A stretch of DNA of 63,310 bases from Bacteroidales bacterium (GCA_029218425.1 JAQXRH010000041.1:1-63310); one strand, 5' to 3'. Shown: positions 8,801-16,912, counted from the first letter of the stretch. Notes: generated by a model from the sequence alone, not told the origin. Numbers and translations: made by a program.

Positions 8801-9427
8801 CGACTTGGGGAAGATGTCGAAATTGCTCACACTGTCGTTGACCTGTATAAGGTTGAGGCGCGGGCGGTTGATGTCAACGTCGTAGATGGTGAATTTGCCC
8901 GATATGGCATGCAGGAGGTTCACACCGCCGCCGAAATGGCTCACACGCATCACGGAGTCGGCATCGGCGGGCAATGCGGCACGCTCCTCGGCTGTGAGCG
9001 TGGCAAGACTACGGCTCACGATTTCCAAATCGTCAATCTCAATCTTCACTTGCGGGAAGGAGCTCCAGAAGGTAAGCTCGGCGCGCCCAAGTTTCACATC
9101 GGCGTTAAGGTTCTTCGACGCCACCCGCTCAATTATCGGAGTAAGCCGCTCGGGGGTCAGTACCCACACCACCGCCGAACAGATAATAATCAGAGCCACG
9201 GCCAACGACAGCGCCACCCATCCCAAGCCGCGCAACACACGCAGCCACAAGCTACGCCGCGGCTTTCCGCCCTTTGTGGAACGATGCGCGCGGCCCTCGG
9301 CAACGCCCTTAGCTGCGGCACTGTTACCGGCCGGGGTGCCGCCTTCCGTAGTGGCACCGTTATCGGCAAGCGTACTGTTTTGGGCATCAGCCGTCTGCTT
9401 TATTTCTTTATCCTTCTCGTCAGCCAT
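5822..9427 (-). CDS. Large AsmA-like envelope protein
   Basis: A 1201-aa protein with a charged cytosolic N-terminus rich in Ala/Lys/Arg, one membrane anchor (about residues 64-90) and a long beta-rich periplasmic part. The segment after the anchor (LTPERLTPIIERVASKNLNADVKLGRAELTFW) is the AsmA/TamB-family opening, and the C-terminal third resembles the AsmA-2/DUF3971-type region. Such proteins are thought to bridge the inner and outer membranes and carry phospholipids or assist outer-membrane assembly; that role is inferred from the family. It overlaps the downstream HAD gene and lies 6 bases after the DUF5715 gene, so the genes are probably co-transcribed. Confidence 0.85.
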   Translation of the reverse strand: MADEKDKEIKQTADAQNSTLADNGATTEGGTPAGNSAAAKGVAEGRAHRSTKGGKPRRSLWLRVLRGLGWVALSLAVALIIICSAVVWVLTPERLTPIIERVASKNLNADVKLGRAELTFWSSFPQVKIEIDDLEIVSRSLATLTAEERAALPADADSVMRVSHFGGGVNLLHAISGKFTIYDVDINRPRLNLIQVNDSVSNFDIFPKSAPDTTSSGMMPEITINRFVLTDAEPIRYRNLSDSIDVAATLRTISLDGEDVPQYQLTIDSHVATPLLADVAYEDVNIGLDGKINWSAAKPSVFNIDDLRLKVDEDVDLTVSTTVDMTDALTISRLDIALRNLRPDRLVAHLPGELRNQLATLDTDMAVNVTARLTRPYVVADSMTMPWVDLAVNIPDCRFNFNTIDFRHLAADVRAEVNGDDLNQSTVTVEQLVIDGKAMDVKINSTVKSLLDDPAANGHFYGAIDFGQLPAIVKRQLGGALSGRLDADTKFDFKMSDFTPRGFHNATLDGDVNLRDLRYVSADTLTKVYTRHAQLHFGTDESFSRDDLRVDSLLVVKLNVDTASVWDKGTELRLKAFRGGFGASNVTTSSDTTLINPFGGAMHIDDFFCHVENDSVRLRLRDIGGYASLRRYKGDARVPLLEMMLNVGRLRLAQPSYMASLTGATIDLTAHLKPRRKGVETREKRDAHAGRNTLRGMADEDSTAQSLQARMLRLAANQVEQVEVEMIDFNVDNSFKSLLRRWNIHGSLKAKRGSMRVPSMKLRNVVENVDLMFNTDSVALRNLDYRIGQSDLQVKGLVSNIKQALSSRRPGPVKIQFDIQSDTINVNEIVRSLASVSPSKGDELDWIDSEIAEIEETEELPDSITGPLLVPVNIDATLDIRANKVVYSDLLLSNFEGRLMINRGMVNLNNLSAKTDVGNIKLSGLYTAPTANDINFGMAMDLNNFHIARLPQMIPAIDSLLPMMQYLSGVVNAQVAVTTDITPDMYFDMPTLKAAMQFSGDSLVVFDNETFRTLSKWLMFKDKKRNMIDSINVELTVADGLLNLYPFVVNIDRYKLGIMGYNDLDFNLNYHISVLKSPIPFKFGINIKGSPEKMKIRFGGAKFKDKMVAQRDPIASNTRISLLSEMNGAFRRGLRAARLGPLRIKGAADSTYMAAAEEGFTAADSVIMIREGLIEVPDSVAADIFLRTNTPYPYGNDSVPR

Positions 9428-9433
9428 ATCATC

Positions 9434-10246
9434 TTAGTTTATACCACCCGCCGGGGTAGTCGGACGGGCTGTTATATGGAAACATGCCTGCTTGCGCTCA
9501 TACTTCACGTAGCAACGTCCGTTGTTGCGCAAGTCGTTGAGCACCTCGCCAAGCAGGTTTTTCAAATCCTCCTGCGTGCGTGGCAATTGACTGTTGTCGC
9601 AGGCAAACTGTGAATATGATATATCAAAAGTCGTGCCAAAAAGGTGGGTTGAAGTCTCCACGGCGTTGGCATTGCGTCGGCGCAACTGCTTAACCGAGGC
9701 CTCGGTGCGCAATACCGAAGTCACTTTCACCCTATATGCTCCGCCGCCGCGCTTGGCCAAGGAGTCGTTGAAGTTGCGGCCTATGTCATGGAGCAATGCA
9801 GCGGCCTCGGGCACCAAATAGGGCATCGAGTGTGTCAGTTCGTCAACGTAGAAGTCGGGGTTGGACTCTATCTTCACCATAGGCCTACGCGCATGCCATG
9901 CTGCCGAGGGCTTGCCGATAGGAAGTATGCCCAGCACGCGGCTTGCCTCGAGCTGCAGATAGTTGGAGTCGTTGAACACCCGTCCCAACGTGCCGCCTAA
10001 ATAGTTGATATGTATCTTTTTACCACCGTCAGGCATTGAGTCGAGCTTCCAGTCATAGGGCTGGCGGTAGTGGGGCTCGGCTCTCAACGTGCGGCTCAGT
10101 TGCGCCAGTTCTAATTCGCGGTGGCGAGCCAGGGCTGCCGCTTCTTCCTCGTCATTACCGCCGCACGAGGTAAGCAATGCAACCACCAGCAGAAGCCCTA
10201 CCGGCAACAGTCTCACTGACAATATCACTCGAAATAGCCCGCTCAT
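9434..10246 (-). CDS. DUF5715 lipoprotein with M15-like metal motif
   Basis: A 270-aa protein with a lipoprotein signal (lipobox LLTSC, Cys 28), so it is placed at the periplasmic face of a membrane. The C-terminal half has STHLFGTTFDISY, which matches the SxHxxGxxxD zinc-ligand pattern of M15/VanY-type peptidoglycan peptidases (His 201, Asp 208), and a later CFHIT (His 257) that could be the third ligand. This suggests peptidoglycan DD/LD-peptidase-like activity or a derived binding role; activity is inference. Its start overlaps the stop of the tyrosine phosphatase gene by 4 bases (ATGA), so translation is coupled. Confidence 0.75.
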   Translation of the reverse strand: MSGLFRVILSVRLLPVGLLLVVALLTSCGGNDEEEAAALARHRELELAQLSRTLRAEPHYRQPYDWKLDSMPDGGKKIHINYLGGTLGRVFNDSNYLQLEASRVLGILPIGKPSAAWHARRPMVKIESNPDFYVDELTHSMPYLVPEAAALLHDIGRNFNDSLAKRGGGAYRVKVTSVLRTEASVKQLRRRNANAVETSTHLFGTTFDISYSQFACDNSQLPRTQEDLKNLLGEVLNDLRNNGRCYVKYERKQACFHITARPTTPAGGIN

Positions 10247-10815
10247 CGCCCCTCTATCGCATTAAAGAGATTACGGCACCCCTCCTCCAACAGGTTGAGT
10301 ACCAATTCAAAACCGTCGCCCTCGCCATAGTATGGGTCGGGGACATGGTCGTAATAGTTGGATTTTTCAAAAAATTGGCGCATCGCCACTATCTTCTCCT
10401 CGGCTTCGGGCGACGGGGCCACCACGTGCAAATCGCGTATGTTCCTGTCGTCCATGCCGATAACGAGGTCGAAATCGTCAAAGTCGGTAGCTTTGACCTG
10501 ACGGCAGTAGTGGTCGAGCTCCAGACCGCGTCGACGGGCATGCACACGCATTCGCGGGTCGGGCAATTGTCCGATATGATACCCGCCTATTCCCGCCGAG
10601 TCAATCTCATAGCCGTGAGCCCCGGCCTCGGCCACGATGCTTTTCATAACGCCCTCAGCCGCCGGCGAACGGCATATATTGCCCAAGCATATAAACAATA
10701 TGCGCTTCTTTCCTTTCATAGCAAGCCGCTCTTCCGGCGACATACGACCACCCGAAAAAGCGTTGCCTGACGATGACCTCCGTCGGCCATCCCTTATATC
10801 TTCATTGCCATTCAT
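10243..10815 (-). CDS. Low-molecular-weight protein tyrosine phosphatase
   Basis: The P-loop CLGNICRS (C-x5-R-S) near the N-terminus and the DPYYGEGDGFE motif with the general-acid aspartate define the LMW-PTP family. Such cytosolic phosphatases often oppose tyrosine kinases that control capsule export, though no kinase or capsule genes are nearby. From ATG 10815 the protein is 190 aa, about 30 longer than usual. The internal ATG at 10719 (MKGKKRILFICLGN) gives the standard 158 aa and may be the true start, although GGAAG lies 8 bases before 10815. It is the first gene of the run down to the kinase at 1789. Confidence 0.88.
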   Translation of the reverse strand: MNGNEDIRDGRRRSSSGNAFSGGRMSPEERLAMKGKKRILFICLGNICRSPAAEGVMKSIVAEAGAHGYEIDSAGIGGYHIGQLPDPRMRVHARRRGLELDHYCRQVKATDFDDFDLVIGMDDRNIRDLHVVAPSPEAEEKIVAMRQFFEKSNYYDHVPDPYYGEGDGFELVLNLLEEGCRNLFNAIEGR

Positions 10816-10870
10816 CGTGCTTCCAATTTTCCGTTTTTTTACCTAATCGCTTACCGATTATACCTGTCTA

Positions 10871-10887
10871 TATGCTCTTGAAAATGG
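10871..10887 (-). repeat. Leader motif, copy B
   Basis: Second copy of the 17-base motif at 266-282 (16 of 17 identical). It lies between the -7 box at 10921-10928 and the tyrosine phosphatase start. Nearer the gene, TTTTTTTACCTA (about 10834-10845) again matches copy A's companion string. The arrangement of promoter, motif, then poly-A-rich AGGTAAAAAA is the same in both places. Confidence 0.5.
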
Positions 10888-10920
10888 ATGTATAACACAT
10901 TTATACCCACATTCTAACCG

Positions 10921-10928
10921 CAAATATA
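10921..10928 (-). promoter_or_regulatory. -7 box for the phosphatase-to-kinase run
   Basis: Minus-strand TATATTTG is a perfect TAnnTTTG. It would give a leader of about 100 bases before ATG 10815. The intergenic stretch 10816-11212 otherwise holds the leader motif, a 13-bp direct repeat (AAATTTCGCCACA at 10951-10963 and 10993-11005) and the pyrimidine-rich repeat block from 11108. I see no gene in it. Confidence 0.55.
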
Positions 10929-11107
10929 CATTCAAGTTGTAAAGTTACAAAAATTTCGCCACATTTTGCGACAAAACATGCCGCTCCGGCGCAAATTTCG
11001 CCACAAATGACATTGCTAACAGTCGCAGCTTACCCACCGGCACTTATGGCAGCCCTGAAGCGGCTCGTCCAACTACCCCCGCCGCCGTCAGCTATCCGCC
11101 CGTCACA

Positions 11108-11225
11108 AATTCCCTATCCCCGGTTCCCAATTCCCAGTTCCTACTTTCCAATCCCCAATCCCCGGTTCCAAGTTCCAGGATCCCAATCCCTGGGTTCCTA
11201 CTTTCCGGTTTCCTACTTCCCAAGT
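11108..11225. repeat. Degenerate pyrimidine-rich minisatellite
   Basis: About 118 bases are built from variants of short words such as CCCAATTCCC, CCCGGTTCC, CCTACTTTCC and CCAATCCCC, giving an irregular tandem array with a period near 8-17 bases. The minus strand is purine-rich with many GG/GGG/GGGG runs, so it could form a G-quadruplex. It lies just beyond, and touches, the 3' end of queG. It is not a CRISPR: no constant repeat and no unique spacers. Confidence 0.7.
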
Positions 11226-12172
11226 TGTCGGGCATTGCGTTGCAAACCAGCAAGTTTGGCTCGCTTAATCGCCGAATGGCGCATCACGGCCGACCACTCC
11301 TCCTGCTGCATAGCATCGACACGCTCCGGAGTCAACCCGCGCAATGCCTCACGCGCTTTAAACTCGGCTATCGCAGTGTCATTCAGACCATTATTGTGCG
11401 GGCACACCCGTTGGCACGCATCGCAGCCATAGAGCCATCCGCACAGGTCAACATCCTCGCCAAACTCGCCCCTATGCTCTATCGTCAAGTACGACAAGCA
11501 CTTACGCGCATCAATGCCGTCGGCAGTCAACGCCCCGCCAGGACACGTCGCAACGCACCTGCCGCAACCGTCGCAATGCCCCTCATTGGGAGCATCGGCT
11601 TGCAGCTTAACCGTGGTAAGTATCTCACCAATAAACACATAGCTTCCACTACCGGGCACAATGAGCATCCTGTTGCGCCCGATGAACCCCACCCCGGCCC
11701 TCACCGCCCAATAGCGTTCGAAGAGCGGCGCCGTGTCAACACACACGCGCGTCGCACCGCCGTAGGTCGTCCTTATCCGTTGCGCTACCCGCTCCAGCCG
11801 CGCCCTTACCACCTCATGGTAATCGTCGCCATGGGCATAAGACGCTATCGCCGCGAGGTTGCCCTCCGTCTGGTCGCCATGGAAATATGCAAAAGCTACT
11901 ACTACAAGCGATTGGGCTCCCTCCAACAGCAAACGCGGGTCGCACCGCAACTCGCGGTATCGCTCCATATAACCCATCTCGCCGTGCATCCCATGCCCTA
12001 TCCACCTATCAAACTGCTCAATATCGGCATCGGCCACCATCCCGGCATCGGCAATGCCGCACGCAATCCCATCGACCTCGGCCACCCACCGTTTCACATG
12101 GCAGGAGGCAATCGCGACTTCCCGGTCATCGCCGGCGTCACATTGGCAACGGGAGCAGTTCATATCCTTCAC
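11213..12172 (-). CDS. queG: Epoxyqueuosine reductase
   Basis: QueG reduces epoxyqueuosine to queuosine in tRNA, using cobalamin and two [4Fe-4S] clusters. Two cluster motifs are clear: [17 protein letters not shown] and [13 protein letters not shown]. Upstream, [16 protein letters not shown] and [23 protein letters not shown] fit the DUF1730/QueG core. The 319-aa length is normal. From ATG 12172 the gene overlaps the deacetylase gene by 35 bases. The first 25 residues (cysteine-rich, [10 protein letters not shown]) do not look like the family, and a GTG at 12097 ([17 protein letters not shown]) would align better, so the start is uncertain. Confidence 0.93.
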   Translation of the reverse strand: MKDMNCSRCQCDAGDDREVAIASCHVKRWVAEVDGIACGIADAGMVADADIEQFDRWIGHGMHGEMGYMERYRELRCDPRLLLEGAQSLVVVAFAYFHGDQTEGNLAAIASYAHGDDYHEVVRARLERVAQRIRTTYGGATRVCVDTAPLFERYWAVRAGVGFIGRNRMLIVPGSGSYVFIGEILTTVKLQADAPNEGHCDGCGRCVATCPGGALTADGIDARKCLSYLTIEHRGEFGEDVDLCGWLYGCDACQRVCPHNNGLNDTAIAEFKAREALRGLTPERVDAMQQEEWSAVMRHSAIKRAKLAGLQRNARQLGK

Positions 12173-12755
12173 TTCTAAGCCATTCGATAGCCTGCGGCAA
12201 CACCACTTTCATGTTGCGTTCCGCCTTCAGCGAGTCATGGAACACGATAATCGAACCGTTGCGCGCAAACCGTTTAACATTTCCAAGCACCCGTTCGGGG
12301 GGCATCTTACGGTTGTAGTCGCGCGTCACCAGGTCGTACATCACTATGTTGTAGTGGGTCTTTATAGCCTTGGCCTGCGCCCACCGCATCAGCCCGTGGG
12401 GCGGTCGGAACAACGGCGAGTCAATGAGGTTGTCGGCCTCCGTAATGTCGCGCATATACCTTAGCCTCGTGGTCTTGAAGCCCTGCAGATGGTGCATAGT
12501 GTGATTGCCGTAGCTATGTCCGCGGCGCTTCACCTCCTCATAGAGGTGGGGATGCTTCTTGACGTTGTCGCCCACGAAGAAAAAGGTGGCCTTCACCTCG
12601 TAGCGGTCCAACGTGTCGAGCACCCACGGCGTCACCTCGGGTATCGGGCCGTCGTCGAAGGTCAGATACGCCGTCTTGCGATTACGATGCTTTATGCGCC
12701 ATATCGCCTCCGGGAACAGGAGGCGATATAGCAATGGGGGCTGTTCTATCCACAT
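12138..12755 (-). CDS. Polysaccharide deacetylase (NodB domain)
   Basis: A 205-aa carbohydrate esterase 4 type metal-dependent deacetylase of N-acetylated sugars. The NodB motifs are all present: TFDDGP (about residues 32-37, base and metal aspartates), the metal pair HxxxH in GNHTMHH, the motif-3 RPPHG, and the final FHDS histidine. There is no signal peptide and one short hydrophobic stretch at the N-terminus. The target (peptidoglycan, an exported glycan or a lipid-linked sugar) cannot be told. It lies 38 bases downstream of the DUF2723 gene, which may be a glycosyltransferase, so a shared envelope-glycan role is plausible. Confidence 0.9.
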   Translation of the reverse strand: MWIEQPPLLYRLLFPEAIWRIKHRNRKTAYLTFDDGPIPEVTPWVLDTLDRYEVKATFFFVGDNVKKHPHLYEEVKRRGHSYGNHTMHHLQGFKTTRLRYMRDITEADNLIDSPLFRPPHGLMRWAQAKAIKTHYNIVMYDLVTRDYNRKMPPERVLGNVKRFARNGSIIVFHDSLKAERNMKVVLPQAIEWLRSEGYELLPLPM

Positions 12756-12793
12756 AGCAGGTCGAGAAAAGGTTTATACCTACCTGAAGCTCA

Positions 12794-15700
12794 TCAGATT
12801 ACACCGTCGAGCAATCGGTTGAGTTTCATCTCAAAGTCGTCGCCGGCCACTTTGCGTATTGCGGTGGCAAGAGCTTCTTCATCGCCACTATATTGGCGAT
12901 ACATGTTGATGAGCTGGAGCACATAGTAGGGCACATACCTGTCGACTTGCGACATTTCAAGGTCGTAGACCGTCACTTTATCGGTTCGTTTCCACGTCTT
13001 CTCCTTATCCATAAGCAATGAATAGAGGTACGGCACATTGGAAGCATAATGCTCAATCTCAGCAAGCAACACCTGCTTGCCTTTATCCTCTACGGCTTTA
13101 TCTTCAAGCTCTTGACCAAGAAGGATATACAGCTGGCCTATCTGCTGGCCTATCTGCACCGACAACGGCGACAACCTTGCCGGCAGTTTCTCCTGCATCA
13201 AGTCGAGTACCTTCACCGCCTTGGTGTAACGCTCGTTGGCGTATCCCACCATATCCTCATTGACAACCTCCTGATAGGTGCTGTCGGAATCCTGAGTCAC
13301 TTCATATTTGGCATACAAGCCTTCGTTGTAGAATGCATTGGCCAGGTCGATGAGCGACGAGCGGTGGGTGGTGACCATGCGGCGCACTGTCTCGTCGAGG
13401 TATATATCCTTGCCACTGTCAAGGCCGCCCCAGCGGAACTTGTTCATCACATTGTCGTACATCTTATCGGTAGCCACGGCGTAGGACTGATCGTCGTTGT
13501 ATTGCATATTGAGCAACGGCGACACCTGATAAGCCAGTCCGGTGTTACGCAGATACATGCCCAAGTTGATATAATAGTCGTCGGGGACAGTCATTGCGAA
13601 ATAAGCGGGGCGTTTCCAACCCTCGACAGCACCGTGGGCTATCATGTCCAGCGACAGTATGTCGCCCAACGTAGCCGAGCTCTTGTTGCTCCAGTCGACG
13701 ACGATGTAATCGTCGGCTGCAGCGGCCTCATCCCGGGTAATGACGCCCGACTTGACGGCGTCGTCGACCGACACGGGGATATACATCTTAGGATATTTCA
13801 TCATACGCGTACCGCGGAACTGCGCATCGGGGTTGACATATACGTCGTTGAGCGACGAGAACACGTCGACTACCGTAGAGTCGTTTTTGTTGCCGTATAC
13901 ATATACCAATTGCATGCGGTCGTAGGCGTAGTCCTGCGGCTCGGCCTGGAATTCGATTGCCGGGGCTTCATACGACGGCAATTTCTGATGGTTGGCATAC
14001 CAATCGGTGGTGAGGTATGACAGGTTGACCACACGCACATCGGTGCGGTAGCCTTCCACCTCCTGGGCGTACCACAACGGGAATGTATCATTATCGCCAT
14101 TGGTGAAGAGGATTGCATTTTCATCGACCGACGATAAATAGTTCATGCCGAAATCGCGGGTGGTGTAGCGGCCGGAGCGGTCGTGGTCGTCCCACGTCTG
14201 CGACACCATCTGCAACGGCACAGCCACGGCGACTACACAAGCAGCCGTTGCCGCTGCTATCTTGACGGTTTTGCCGTTCTGGCGTTTCTTGCCCGAAATC
14301 GCCCTGAGCAACAGCCACATGCCGTACACGCCCATGCCGGCCCAAATGGCAAAAGCATAGAACGACCCGGCGTAGGCATAGTCGCGCTCGCGCACCTGCA
14401 TAGGCGGTTGGTTGAGATACAGCACAATGGCTATGCCGGTCATAAAGAAGAATATGAATACTACCCAGAACTGGCATATACCCTCTTTGCCCCTGATGAG
14501 CTGCGCGGCTATACCCAGCAAGCCCATCAGCAACGGCAACATATAGAACACGTTGTGCCCCTTGTTGCCCTCGCCTTGGTCGGGGGGAAGCAGCGACTGG
14601 TCGCCCAATCGGGGATTGTCGATAAACGAGATGCCTGAAACCCAGTTGCCGCGGTTCACTTCGCCCTGCCCCTGGAGGTCGTTCTGTCGTCCGGCGAAGT
14701 TCCACAAGAAATATCGCCAGTACATATAATTCAACTGATAGTCGAAGAAGAAACGGAGGTTCTGTTCAAAAGTGGGCGCCGGCACTTGCTCGCGCAAGTC
14801 CTGCATCGGGATGGTAAACGGGGTGCCGTCTTCATTATAATATACCGTCACTCGCTTGGTGGGCAACGACTCCATCGTCTCGCCTATCCAGGTAAGGTAG
14901 CCTTGCGGATGTCCGGGTTGCTGTGAATACATGCGCGGGAACAGCATGTTGGGCGTCATGCGCGGCTTGATTTTCGGATCTGTCTTCACGTATTTGTCGG
15001 GCTGCGAAGCGTCGCTCTTCACCACTTTGGCATACTGCGTCTTGCCGCCATTGCTGCGCAATTCCTGCATCGGGTTGCCCTCATCGTCAAAGACAATGGT
15101 ATACTCTGCCGACGAGGCAAACGACGGGCCGTAGATGAGCGGCGTTTCGCCATACTGCTCGCGGTTGAGATAGGACGAAAGGGTAAACACGTTGTCGGGC
15201 GCATTCTGGTTCATCGGCGGATTGGCCGATGCGCGTATCAACAACAACGCATACGACGTGTACCCGATGAAGATTACCAAGATGCTCAGCGCTGTCAACG
15301 TCAGGAACCTAACCGACAGACGTTTAGCCAAGAAAATATACAATCCCAGGGCCAAAGTAAGCAGCAAGGGTATGAGCAACGAGCTGCCTATGAATGGGAT
15401 ACCCGACAGCACTACCGACAGCACGAACGATATCTGTATCTGCACTTTCGACTTCTGCTGGTAGAGCGAGCATATGCACCATATCAGCACCCCGACGAGG
15501 ATGACAGCATAGATGAGCACACCCATGTTGTAGCCGAAGCCCAGGATATTGACAAAGAACAATTCGAAATACTGCGAAATCTCAATGAAGCCGGGCACCA
15601 AGCCGTAGAGTATCAGCGCCACTACCACCATCGACAGCAGCAAAGCCATCAGCGACATCTTAAACGTCACCGACTTGCGGTAGAACCAGCACATGGCGCA

Positions 15701-16543
15701 CACACAGAGCGCCAACAACGCTGCGGGATAGTAGCCGTTGATAAGCAACACCAAGGTCACGACCACCACCAGCGCCGCTACCGCCCACATTAGGTATGTC
15801 GACATGCCTACCAGCACGCGGTTGCTGTTGAGATATTCCGACTTGCGATAGTAGATGATGAGGCCCAAGGCCGGGATAGTGAGCAGGTTGAGCAGGTGCA
15901 CACCTATTGACACACCGATGATGAAGGTGACAAGGATAAGGTAACGGTCGGCATGAGGCTCGTCGGCACGGTTGTCCCATTTGAGCACCAACCAGAACAC
16001 CAACGCCGTGCAGAACGACGAGAAAGCGTAGACCTCACCCTCGACGGCCGAGAACCAGAACGTATCGCTCCAAGTGTAAATCAAAGCGCCACACACGCCC
16101 GACCCCATCACTATGAGCAGCTGCGACAATGTAAGCGGCTCTTTCGAGCGGCCTATCATCATGCGGCGCACCAAATGCGTTATCGTCCAGAACAGCAGCA
16201 TGATAGTGCCTGCGCTGAGCAAGCCCGACATTGCATTCACCGCTATGGCATAATTGGAGACGTCGCCACCGGCAAAGTTGATGAAAAAACGGGCTGCAAG
16301 GATGAAGATAGGGTTGCCCGGCGGGTGGCCCACTTCAAGTTTCGCGCCTTGCGCTATGAATTCCGGGCAGTCCCAGAAGCTCGCCGTCGGCTCAAGCGTC
16401 AGCATATATGTGACGGCTGCTATCACGAAGCATATCCAGCCTGCCACATTATTGATGACATTATACTTCTTGTAGCCATACATCGGCCGTTCCAAAGAAG
16501 CCAACCCCGTTGCGGGGCTTGTTGTCGCTATACTCATCGTCAA
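12794..16543 (-). CDS. DUF2723 multi-pass membrane protein
   Basis: A 1249-aa integral membrane protein. The N-terminal signature (YMLTLEPTASFWDCPEFI, then KLEVGHPPGNPIF) identifies DUF2723, the family that contains the eukaryotic O-mannosyltransferase TMEM260. It has about a dozen hydrophobic segments, in the N-terminal half and around residues 665-770, and a large soluble C-terminal region. The GT-C-like opening with D and E after the first segment fits a lipid-linked-sugar glycosyltransferase; substrate and acceptor are unknown. It is the first gene of a minus-strand run with the deacetylase and queG. Its leader contains imperfect 21-24 bp repeats. Confidence 0.85.
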   Translation of the reverse strand: MTMSIATTSPATGLASLERPMYGYKKYNVINNVAGWICFVIAAVTYMLTLEPTASFWDCPEFIAQGAKLEVGHPPGNPIFILAARFFINFAGGDVSNYAIAVNAMSGLLSAGTIMLLFWTITHLVRRMMIGRSKEPLTLSQLLIVMGSGVCGALIYTWSDTFWFSAVEGEVYAFSSFCTALVFWLVLKWDNRADEPHADRYLILVTFIIGVSIGVHLLNLLTIPALGLIIYYRKSEYLNSNRVLVGMSTYLMWAVAALVVVVTLVLLINGYYPAALLALCVCAMCWFYRKSVTFKMSLMALLLSMVVVALILYGLVPGFIEISQYFELFFVNILGFGYNMGVLIYAVILVGVLIWCICSLYQQKSKVQIQISFVLSVVLSGIPFIGSSLLIPLLLTLALGLYIFLAKRLSVRFLTLTALSILVIFIGYTSYALLLIRASANPPMNQNAPDNVFTLSSYLNREQYGETPLIYGPSFASSAEYTIVFDDEGNPMQELRSNGGKTQYAKVVKSDASQPDKYVKTDPKIKPRMTPNMLFPRMYSQQPGHPQGYLTWIGETMESLPTKRVTVYYNEDGTPFTIPMQDLREQVPAPTFEQNLRFFFDYQLNYMYWRYFLWNFAGRQNDLQGQGEVNRGNWVSGISFIDNPRLGDQSLLPPDQGEGNKGHNVFYMLPLLMGLLGIAAQLIRGKEGICQFWVVFIFFFMTGIAIVLYLNQPPMQVRERDYAYAGSFYAFAIWAGMGVYGMWLLLRAISGKKRQNGKTVKIAAATAACVVAVAVPLQMVSQTWDDHDRSGRYTTRDFGMNYLSSVDENAILFTNGDNDTFPLWYAQEVEGYRTDVRVVNLSYLTTDWYANHQKLPSYEAPAIEFQAEPQDYAYDRMQLVYVYGNKNDSTVVDVFSSLNDVYVNPDAQFRGTRMMKYPKMYIPVSVDDAVKSGVITRDEAAAADDYIVVDWSNKSSATLGDILSLDMIAHGAVEGWKRPAYFAMTVPDDYYINLGMYLRNTGLAYQVSPLLNMQYNDDQSYAVATDKMYDNVMNKFRWGGLDSGKDIYLDETVRRMVTTHRSSLIDLANAFYNEGLYAKYEVTQDSDSTYQEVVNEDMVGYANERYTKAVKVLDLMQEKLPARLSPLSVQIGQQIGQLYILLGQELEDKAVEDKGKQVLLAEIEHYASNVPYLYSLLMDKEKTWKRTDKVTVYDLEMSQVDRYVPYYVLQLINMYRQYSGDEEALATAIRKVAGDDFEMKLNRLLDGVI

Positions 16544-16578
16544 CTAAGTGATATTATTGATTTTTCCGATATTGTATT

Positions 16579-16671
16579 AATGAAATCACGATTGAAATTC
16601 CTGAGGCCCCCGGTTGATATTCCTGAAATCACGATTGAGGTATCTCCTGAAATCCCGATTGATATTCCAGA
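16579..16671. repeat. Imperfect 21-24 bp tandem repeats in the DUF2723 leader
   Basis: Four successive variants of CCTGAAATCACGATTGATATT cover about 93 bases; the second is the most diverged and the third is 24 bases long. They lie within the roughly 200-base leader between the minus-strand promoter at 16756-16789 and ATG 16543. Each unit could pair only weakly with itself. The rest of 16544-16941 holds the two promoters and no gene. Confidence 0.75.
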
Positions 16672-16755
16672 TTGCATCAGGGGCAAATTGCCGGTTGCGA
16701 AATCTCACGGGCCACAAAAGCACAACGCAGAGATTGCGCAAGGCAATATTCTTGG

Positions 16756-16789
16756 CAAAGGTAGCCAATTTTTTTAATATGCTCCACAA
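16756..16789 (-). promoter_or_regulatory. Promoter of the DUF2723-deacetylase-queG run
   Basis: Minus-strand TACCTTTG (16763-16756) fits TAnnTTTG, and TTGTGG (16789-16784) lies exactly 20 bases upstream as a -33 element. The start point would be near 16749, giving a leader of about 200 bases. Confidence 0.6.
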
Positions 16790-16912
16790 TTTTTACGTTA
16801 ATAACCCCAAAAATATGAGAAGATTAGTTTTTCAAGCTTTAATAGCGCGATAATCCGAAATATTGGTTATTTCTTCCCGATTTCAGGTATGCCGACTATT
16901 TGTCGTAATTAG

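Noticed and set aside
7193-9613. Long plus-strand open frame (about 800 codons) opposite the AsmA-like gene
   Set aside because: It is the reverse-strand shadow of a GC-rich coding gene; it has no recognisable domain and no promoter, and the AsmA-like frame explains the sequence.
11108-11225. CRISPR array reading of the pyrimidine-rich block
   Set aside because: Words vary, there are no constant repeats or spacers, and no cas genes nearby.
16586-16789. 67-codon minus-strand frame in the DUF2723 leader
   Set aside because: Its repetitive sequence is produced by the 21-24 bp DNA repeats; it lies across the promoter.
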